Shown here one piece after another: positions 57,241 to 64,000 of a stretch of 64,000 nt of DNA (its first letter is position 1; the number at the start of each line of letters is the position of its first letter). The stretch spans positions 161,501 to 225,500 of the forward strand of contig JBAMJV010003765.1 of NCBI GenBank assembly GCA_037951105.1, given 5' to 3'. The stretch is from Echinarachnius parma. Lineage: Eukaryota > Echinodermata > Echinoidea > Clypeasteroida > Echinarachniidae. The translations under genes were made by a program, and so were the position numbers. The notes below the pieces were generated by a model that saw nothing but the letters and a program-made list of their open reading frames with translations, did no database searches and had not been told where the DNA came from.

Positions 57241-57859
57241 CAATGGTTTTAAGGTTTGCCCATGTGTTATGACCGCAGGTTGTCCGATACAGAAAACCAA
57301 GGGGTCTGTCCGAATGGAGTGACTTGTGCAGGCAGTCAATCGCAAAGAATCAGAGATCGGCATTGGATAGAAGTGGAGGGGACGAGATTGCTGCCCATTA
57401 ACTCCTTCATGCTTGTAAAGTATTCACAAACTCAATTGTCTTTCCACAGTCTTCATATTGAAAGGGTTAACAAAGTTGTGACCTTGTCGGTTGGCTTGTT
57501 TTCACTGTGGTCATCGAAGCAATACGAATGGGAGGAAATTCACTCTACATTTGTTAATTCGTTCATCCAAATGTATTTCTGGTCACTGTCCGGGCAGAAA
57601 AGATGCTTGACCTTGGATTTTGATTGAGAAAAACGATTAGAAGGTTCACAAGAGTTCATGACCAAAGGTGAAGCTTCTTTGTAAAAAAAAAAAAAAGGGC
57701 ATTATTTGCTCACTGGTGACTGTAAACTTTTAGGAATATGTATATTTTCTCTCATTGAATGTCATGATAGTACACCAAAGAGAAAGGTGTAATCCAGTTT
57801 AATGCAAATAACAAAAATATGAATAGAAGCCTTATTTTTTATCTTCTTTGATTCTTCAC
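57241..57859. other. non-coding with a TTAA-ended 73-bp piece at 57398-57470
   Basis: 57398-57470 reads TTAACTCCTTCATGC ... GAAAGGGTTAA, like families B and C in length and ends. It lies inside a 123-codon frame (57256-57627) that I therefore do not accept as coding. A run at 57680-57693. Confidence 0.4.
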
Positions 57860-58790
57860 CATAGACCAATTGATCAATCTGTGGTCATAAATCTAACCTC
57901 GCAATCAACTTAGGAGCGGCTCTTGTAATGATCTTTATAAAGTTGAGCCATTCGCAAACAGCAATGGGTCGTTTTTCATCCCGTTAAAGCTTGATAGATC
58001 TGTTCGGTAATCAAGGCACAAAGTGATCCATTCCTCGATGAAACAGTAGCAGCACAAGTTTTTCTTTGTACTACTTGCTAGCAACCGATTGACCTACATG
58101 TTCCTGCGGTTGTAAACCTAACCTCACAATTGATTGAACGGAGGGGTGCTTTCATGTAATGATGTGTTGTTGGGCCATGCGCAAAGAAAATGGATCAATT
58201 TTTATCCAGTTAAGAGCAAGAGGCGACCAAGACAAAAACAAGGCTTCACTTTGTTACTTCGACTACCTGACATAGACCGATTGATCAACCTCCAGTCATA
58301 AACCTTTCCCAGCAATCAATTTGGGAGTTGCTTTCGTGTTGCGATCTCTTTTTAGGTCATGCGCAAATAGCAGTAAGTTGTTTTTCATCCGTTGGTGCAC
58401 GGCAGAATTTTACGGAAATCAAGAAACAAAGTGATAGATCCTTCGATTAAACAGCAGAAGCAGTGAGTTTTTCTAGCACATCCATTCAACCGATTGACCT
58501 ATTTGCGGTCGTAAACATTACCTCACAATCAATCAGAGTAAAAGTTTCATGTAATGATCTCTCATTTTGCCATCCAGAAGAATAGTGGCTCGATTTCTCA
58601 TCCTGTTACGTGGATAGAATAGAACAGAACTTCACAGAAATTCACCAAAATGTGATACATCCCTTGATTAAACAGCAGTAGCAGTAGTTTTTTTAAAACA
58701 TTCTACCGACTGATTGAATTGTGTGATAAAGCTTACCTCACATTGAACTGGGTGAAACATTTGTGAAATGATCTCTCATTTTGCCATGAA
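57860..58790 (+). repeat. degenerate tandem repeat, 5 units of about 210 bp
   Basis: 'accaattgatcaatctgtgg', 'ataaatctaacctcgcaatc', 'tcatgtaatgatct', 'gtttttcatccgtta' and 'cgattaaacagcagtagcag' recur with starts near 57863, 58085, 58270, 58490 and 58706. Confidence 0.8.
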
Positions 58791-58811
58791 CATAGTAGCC
58801 TCAAGAAATAT

Positions 58812-59123
58812 TTACCTGGGGTTGTATCACAAAGATAGAACCTACATTTTAAATTGAACTAAAAATTATGGTAGGCCATTTGTAGGCTTTGAATAAAACA
58901 TATTCAAAAGCAAGCAAATTCAATTATTTGAGACTAACAACACAAATTCCTATTAATAACTTTAAGGCTCCTTGATAATAACAAATATTTATGTTTTTAT
59001 CAAAATGTAAACCTTTTAAAAAGAACTGTTTTAAAAATTTAACAAAGAAACTAACGGCTTTCCATAATATTTAGGTCCAACTAAAAGTAAAGTTCAACTT
59101 TGAATCTTTGTGAAACACCCTTC
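58812..59123. mobile_element. family-F MITE, full length, diverged
   Basis: 'ggggttgtatcacaaagata' at the left and 'gaatctttgtgaaacaccct' at the right; inner blocks match 44235-44412. Confidence 0.7.
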
Positions 59124-59645
59124 TGTATAGTATTGATTGAAGGAACATTATTCAAGGCAAATATTGTAATTTGTGCACCTAATAATTCAGGGAAAGTTGA
59201 GGCTGTGGTTATCTTCAGCTGATATGAACAGAGTGGGAATGTAAAACTTAGACAAAAAGACTCTGGACTAGATAAGAGAGTAGTTATAATTTAGGAAAAG
59301 TCAGTGATGGATTCATCGCGTCTCCCTCTCTCTTCCTTTAAAAAAACACACACATACACATGCATAAGTATGTACATACATACTGTACATACATACACAC
59401 ACACACACACAAACAAACAAACAAACATTTTATGTTAGTGATTTTAGCCCAGAAAATCCTAAATCGGTTTGTGTCACCACTGTGTAGTGGTTGTGAAATC
59501 ATCACATTTTGTACTACCACAAATGAGTCCTTGGTGAAGGCAGAAAGGGGCGATTCATTCACCCCCGTAGCTGATTGATTATCTGTCCCATTCACTCAAA
59601 GCTCCATATATCCGCGATGACAGATAGCATTGGACAGATGTAAGG
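59124..59645. other. non-coding; CA repeat at 59345-59412
   Basis: CA/CATA and (CAAA)n simple repeats. Frames at 59338-59595 on both strands partly translate them. Confidence 0.5.
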
Positions 59646-59649
59646 AATT

Positions 59650-60070
59650 CCTCGCATTTGCTTTTTTTCCCTCATGTTTTTCCCTGTGCTTATTTACTTT
59701 TCTTTCTGCCCATTTACTTCTCTGCTTATTTCCTTGTTTTTTCTGCTCATTTACTTTTTCTCTGTTTATTTGTTTACTTTATACAATTGCTCATTTACTT
59801 TTATCTTCAACACATTTACTTTGTTTTCTGCTTATGTATTTATTTAGCTTATTTACTTGATACTATGCTCATTTACTTTTATATTCAGCTCATTTTTTTC
59901 TCTTTTCTTCTGTGCTCATTTACATTTTCTCTGCTCTTTTGCTTTTTTCTCTAATCATTTTTTTTTCTTCGCTCATTTACTTTTATCTTCAGCTCATTTA
60001 TGTTGTTTATCTACTCAGATACATTTTTCTCTGCTCATTTTTTGGTCACTGCTTATTTATTTATTTCTGT
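59650..60070 (+). repeat. pyrimidine-rich minisatellite (TGCTCATTTACTTT units)
   Basis: About 18 units of 20-30 bp built on 'ctgctcatttactttt' and 'atcttcagctcattta'. Phe/Leu-rich frames on the + strand are artefacts. Confidence 0.9.
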
Positions 60071-60147
60071 GGCATGTGTGTATGCACGTAGGCAGGTGAA
60101 TTTTCATTCCGCGGTTATTCAGGGGATGTATCAAATCCATTTACAAT

Positions 60148-60417
60148 CAGTGGCACACCCAGATTCAACTGCAATGAGGGGCAAAAAGGGGACATATGAT
60201 GAAGGGAGGAGAGGTGGTGTCAAAAATGGTGTTTATTTGTATTCCTGATTTAACCTGATGTTGGTATTACATGCTTCCTGCAAAGATCCCGGCCTAAGTA
60301 TTTTTGGGACCTGAATCGTTTAATTGCCTATCCTTGATCATTATGAGGGGGGTGGGGGGTAAGAAATTCCAACAGGGGGGCAGCAATCATCTCCTTGCCT
60401 TCCTAGCTACGCCACTG
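60148..60417. mobile_element. hAT-type MITE, 270 bp
   Basis: CAGTGGCACACCCAG at the left and CTAGCTACGCCACTG at the right give CAGTGGC(G)-type inverted ends typical of hAT MITEs. Flanks 'tttacaat' and 'cttaaaat' match at 6 of 8 positions, compatible with an old 8-bp duplication. It carries a family-B fragment at 60270-60318 ('gtatttttgggacctgaatc'). Confidence 0.7.
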
Positions 60418-60867
60418 CTTAAAATTCATGAATAGCCTGCTTTCTGTGATACACAGAGGAGCTAGGAGGATGGATGGATGTCCATTTGCATCCCCTGGTG
60501 AATGGTTGATGATGCGTTGCCGCGGTAACCGCCTGCCAGCATCTGGCAACAGCTTCTGTCTTTTCTCCCTTCTCTCTCTCTCCCCCTCTCTGTTTGTCTA
60601 TACAGTATCTCTGTCTTTTTCTTTCTTTCTCTCTGTTTTAATTATCTCTCTTTTTTGTTTATAATTTTGTTCTATTCATAGGTTTTCTCTCTCTGTCTCT
60701 CTCTTTTCTTTTCCCTCCAGTCCTCTCTCCCCCTCTCTGTTTTTCGCTCTTTATTTGCACTCTTTCCATCTCTCCCGCCTTCTCTTCTTCTCTTCTCTCA
60801 TTTCCGTATTATTTTCCTTTCTCTCTCTCTCTCTCTCCTTTCTCTCATGTCTTGATATTGGGATGGT
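60418..60867. repeat. CT-rich low-complexity tract (60550-60850)
   Basis: Runs of TCTC, CTTT and CCCTC. An X-box-like GTTGCCGCGGTAAC lies at 60516-60529 just upstream. No gene. Confidence 0.8.
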
Positions 60868-60958
60868 TAACCTATTCCTTACCACATTTTACAATTCCCA
60901 TATATATATTAATGCAGAACCCACAACCTACCAGGTTTCCTGTAGACAATGGGTTAAG
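60868..60958 (-). mobile_element. family-A micro-element
   Basis: Read on + : 'ttaacctattccttaccaca' ... 'ggtttcctgtagacaatggg' and TTAA. Ends intact. Confidence 0.7.
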
Positions 60959-61184
60959 TATGTATGTATGCTCTTTGTGCATGTTTGATGTGAGAAGATG
61001 GATCGGCACAAATAAATAAGATATGAGCATCTCCATTCCTCATGTCCAAGGCCCTTCACGCGCCGAGATAATATCGCTATCTTACCGACAGAAGGCAGCT
61101 ATTAGACTGTACAATGTGTATGGTCTGTTGTGCTGACTTCATGTATCATATTAGACTACCAAATTAACATTGGCATAAAATTAT
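60959..61184. other. non-coding, nothing recognised
   Basis: Short spacer between two micro-elements. Confidence 0.4.
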
Positions 61185-61262
61185 CCTGTTTCCCTACTAA
61201 ATTTTGCAATCCCGTTGAGTTAAAACAGGACCGACCAGGTTCCCGTAGGCTATGGGTTTAAT
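61185..61262 (-). mobile_element. family-A micro-element
   Basis: 'cctgtttccctactaaattt' ... 'caggttcccgtaggctatgg' and GTTTAA. Confidence 0.7.
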
Positions 61263-62500
61263 TTATGCTTTGACCAAACCTTCGCCTTTGAATTAGTGAT
61301 GGCAACTGTAAGCTATTATATATGTTAGGATTAATATTTGCCATTTATTACAAGCGAAACATATCAAAATTAATAAAAGATCAGCAAAAAGAAAAGGGTT
61401 GAATAATAGAATGTATACTGGAAAGGAGGAGTGAGAGCAAATCAATAAAAAAGGTGCCTGCTCTAGAAAAGGTCTTACGACCCTAATGACCAAGACCTCT
61501 TTCCTCTCAAAAAGAAAAAAATTGAGTAAAATAGAGAGATTTTGCAATGAGAGAACAGGCAGAAAATGGTGGAAATGCAGATAATGGACAGACCTAATTA
61601 CAGAAGAATTGTTAATGACAAGATAAAGTAATATGCCTACGAATGAGCAATGCACACCTTCCAAAGTGTTTAATGGGTGCAGCGGAGCTAGAGTAGTAGT
61701 AATATGCTGATAATTGTATTCTTATATCTCTATTTGTCTAACTTTGTCTCATTTCCAGTCATACGAACAAGCATTACAAAGTGTTTAATGGTCACAGCAC
61801 TGCACAGCTTACTTTGTATTTATAGAGAACCTTTCAACTGTTCAATTTAGGATGAGCATGGAACCAAATGTTGATAAAGCTGTCACGACAGTTCGCAAGT
61901 GATCGATCAGTAGCAAAACTTTATCTGCGACTTTGTTGTGTTTACTTACAGATATCTGCTTAGAGGTTAGAGCGCAGCTAACATCTTAGTAATGAATTCG
62001 GTCTGTTTAAAGTCACATATGTGAATTAATTGTTAACTAGTTGTACAGGAATAGATATCAGTAGTGGCAATGAAACATCAGAAGTGCAACTGTACTTGTG
62101 GTTTATTGAGTTAAAAACTTCAAAATCTGTGTCATGCTAGCGATGCAGCTGGTATCTCAGTACCGTAAATAAGCTGAGCAAATTGACCATGACATATGTT
62201 GATTGAACCACGTGTGAAACGTAAGTAGTCAAAAATGGTCAGGATAGTTAGAGGTCAGAAGTGACGTTTCACTAAATGGTTTTGTTTATGGGTTTTTTTT
62301 ACTAGTAAACATCCGCATAGGGATGGCAGTTCAATTATCATCGTAGTAATGAGTAAAGCTTATTGACTGAATCGTGTGTAGGCCTGATTGTGAAACACAA
62401 GTAGAAAAATCATACATGACAGTAGATCAAAGCGTTTGCAACATCCTGGGAGTTTAGAAGTGAAACGTTTCCTGCGGTTAAGTTGCGTTTCCCATTCCGC
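61263..62500. repeat. weak degenerate repeats, otherwise non-coding
   Basis: 'aaagtgtttaatgggtgcag' (61663) and 'aaagtgtttaatggtcacag' (61777); 'agcgcagctaacatcttagt' and 'gatgcagctggtatctcagt' with following 'aatgaattcg'-like blocks. Suggests 180-230-bp units, much decayed. The 123-codon minus frame at 61293-61664 has no domain. Confidence 0.4.
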
Positions 62501-62589
62501 CTTTTCTGATTCAATTAGGGATGTACGTTGTTCAATCGCTTGTGGCTTGTGCAGCGACCACAGGGTTAGATGTCCTGATCATTTCTGTC

Positions 62590-63110
62590 AAAGCTGAGGC
62601 ACTTAGTTAGATATTACGGCTATTTGGTATTAAGTCAGGTCATTAATTTGTCAGTTCTGTCATACACTATAATATGAATAATATGATGTGAAACTTTTAA
62701 AAGTTCTTGTTTATTAAAATCTCTGAATGATATCATGAATGAGTGTCACCAGGGCTCGCATGCCAGCGTAGACTCAAAATGACACTCGGTTAGATAACGT
62801 GGCTGTTGGGTATTAAGTCGGGTAATTAATTTGTCAGTTCTGTCATATACTATAATATGATGCTTGCTAAGTTCTTGTTGAACCCTCTATATGCACTTTA
62901 ATGCGCTAAATGAGCTAAATGCTATCCTTGACCAGCGTCACCAACCCAGCTTGCATGCTTGACACGGTTGACTCAAGTCGAAGGATATTTTAAAATTACA
63001 TAATGTGGCTCTTATTCGGCTGGGTAATTAATTTGTCAGTTCTGTCATATACTATGATATGATGTGAAGCTTGCTTAGAATTAAGTTCATGTTTGATCCA
63101 TTGCCTATTA
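62590..63110 (+). repeat. three-copy repeat (about 190-205 bp) with a conserved 43-bp core
   Basis: The core 'gggtaattaatttgtcagtt' followed by 'ctgtcatatactataatatg' lies at about 62637, 62821 and 63024. The core is almost unchanged while the rest of each unit is heavily diverged. 540-1010 bp upstream of the exon. Confidence 0.75.
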
Positions 63111-63140
63111 TTTGATGTTAATAACACTCCATCTCCAAAT

Positions 63141-63245
63141 ACTCCATCCTGAGTATTTTCATGACTGACCAGCCCTGAATAGGTCCATCAACTTCAGCCC
63201 AAGAATTCTAGGGAGTGAGTAGGAACCCTTCCTGAATGGGTTAAA
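63141..63245. mobile_element. family-B remnants
   Basis: 'gagtattttcatgactgacc' with 'agccctgaataggtcc', and 'cttcctgaatgggttaaat'. At least one broken copy. Confidence 0.5.
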
Positions 63246-63310
63246 TGTGTTAAAAATAAATTCGATGCTGTAATGATACATACCTCGTTAAAATCCCTAC
63301 TTTAACATTT

Positions 63311-63561
63311 GTGACCAAATATAGCAAAACCCTGCACTTACCGGTGAAATTCAAAATGTAGATTTCCATACCATTAGAAAGCCCTCATCACAAGCTTTCA
63401 TTTCATGCTTTGTTCTAACAAATTGGTCAATAATTGGTGAAGATATGATTGTTTCAATTTTACAATCATAGGTCTCTTACATACATTATGTGAACATAAA
63501 ATGCCAATTTCTTCAAAACATGAATTACCGACAAGTGCAGGGTTCTGCTATAGCCGGTCAC
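63311..63561. mobile_element. 251-bp MITE just upstream of the exon
   Basis: Ends 'gtgaccaaatatagcaaaac' plus 'cctgcacttaccggt' and a matching right complement, giving about 36-bp inverted repeats with few mismatches. ATTT at 63307-63310 and 63562-63565 may be the target duplication. Confidence 0.8.
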
Positions 63562-63646
63562 ATTTGTGTCATATTATAGATAGTGCCATCATATTTGTTT
63601 AATTCATATTCAATCAAATGTATCTTCCTTGTCTGTGTCATTGCAG

Positions 63647-63710
63647 AGAGAAGCTGTCTGTGGCTCGCCTACAGAGGGAGCTAGCCAAGGCAAAGACTGA
63701 AGGAACAATG
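63647..63710 (+). CDS. internal exon, coiled-coil-like peptide
   Basis: A pyrimidine tract and TCATTGCAG precede the exon; the donor is ATG|GTGAGT at 63711. The only open frame starts at the second base (phase: one base completes an upstream codon) and ends on a codon boundary: EKLSVARLQRELAKAK then TEGTM, 21 codons. Heptad-like Leu spacing and many Lys/Arg/Glu residues suggest part of a coiled coil or long helix, which is inference. The GC content is about 53%, well above the surroundings. No other exon of this gene is found in the window, so its upstream intron may extend over much of it. The gene is not recognised. Confidence 0.75.
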
Positions 63711-64000
63711 GTGAGTAACAGTTTCTAATTCTCTACGAACAAAAAACACCAATTACTTGTATACTTTCACCTCTAGTGTACCCTATAGCTTTTTTTATTT
63801 TCAACTTTCTTTATTAACTTTCTTATAATCATTAAAGACTATATTAGACAATTTTTATTTTCTTTCTCCCGTGTTTTTAAGGTCTTTTGATATGTGTAAT
63901 TTTGATGAGCACTCACTTATTTGTTAATAGGTGACTATACAACACAAATCCTCCATAGATTTTCCATAGTTATCTTATTTAATTTTTCTGCAATCATGTT
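63711..64000 (+). other. start of the downstream intron
   Basis: Begins GTGAGTAAC and continues AT-rich to the window end with no further splice-flanked frame. Confidence 0.6.

Noticed and set aside
57256-57627. 123-codon + strand frame
   Set aside because: It contains a TTAA-ended micro-element at 57398-57470 and lies between degenerate arrays; no domain or splice support.
59658-59954. Hydrophobic frame resembling membrane segments
   Set aside because: Pyrimidine-rich minisatellite: any frame gives Phe/Leu/Ser.

Overview
This is animal nuclear DNA with very little coding sequence. The base composition is AT-rich, with long homopolymer C, A and T runs, GT/GA/CT microsatellites, a tRNA-derived SINE with a TATT-type tail, dozens of short inverted-repeat transposons and many degenerate tandem arrays. 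There are no bacterial operons, ribosome binding sites or CRISPR arrays. The repeats (a metazoan-type SINE, a Helentron-like element with a 156-bp tandem core, fold-back elements rich in 'aagatggcggccat' motifs) suggest a marine invertebrate such as an echinoderm, hemichordate, cephalochordate or mollusc. I cannot fix the phylum from sequence alone.

Only one exon is well supported: 64 nt at 63647-63710 on the + strand, with a good acceptor and a GTGAGT donor, encoding a charged coiled-coil-like peptide. Most of the rest reads as a very large intron or intergenic DNA upstream of it. A juxtaposed acceptor and donor at 30476/30477 (pyrimidine tract, then TTTTACAG|GTAAGA) looks like a recursive-splicing ratchet point in the same orientation. 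A coding-like patch on the minus strand at 46.8-47.2 kb remains unresolved.

Layout. 0.4-8.5 kb: an 8-kb fold-back transposon with 1.65-kb inverted arms, a decayed interior and nested pieces. 8.8-9.6 kb: a 36-bp minisatellite split by a 371-bp element with a clean 6-bp target duplication. 10-13 kb: two sets of degenerate tandem repeats. 14.1-14.7 kb: stacked palindromes. 16-17.4 kb: a 230-bp tandem repeat split by a TTAA-flanked element. 17.8-18.3 kb: a purine-rich tract. 19.4-19.7, 23.4-23.8 and 55.7-55.9 kb: arrays of 75-100-bp elements whose neighbours share a single TTAA. 20.3-26.1 kb: several tandem arrays, the largest with a 160-bp unit broken by three insertions. 31-33.5 kb: local duplications and a 241-bp hairpin. 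35.6-37.7 kb: 105-bp and 79-bp arrays. 40.1-41.1 kb: the Helentron-like element. 42.5-46.1 kb: 87-bp and 190-bp arrays. 48-49 kb: a transposon inside a transposon. 51.0-51.3 kb: the SINE. 54.8-55.2 kb: a probable Penelope-like fragment. 56-59 kb: more arrays. 60-63.6 kb: a hAT-type MITE, TTAA elements, a three-copy repeat with a conserved core, and a MITE just upstream of the exon.

The unifying picture is a long non-coding tract built by two processes: local tandem duplication (periods of about 70-440 bp) and repeated insertion of very small DNA transposons, often into one another. No new gene system is visible. The most interesting signals are the candidate ratchet site, the TTAA-sharing micro-elements and the RFX X-box-like palindromes carried by two unrelated mobile elements.
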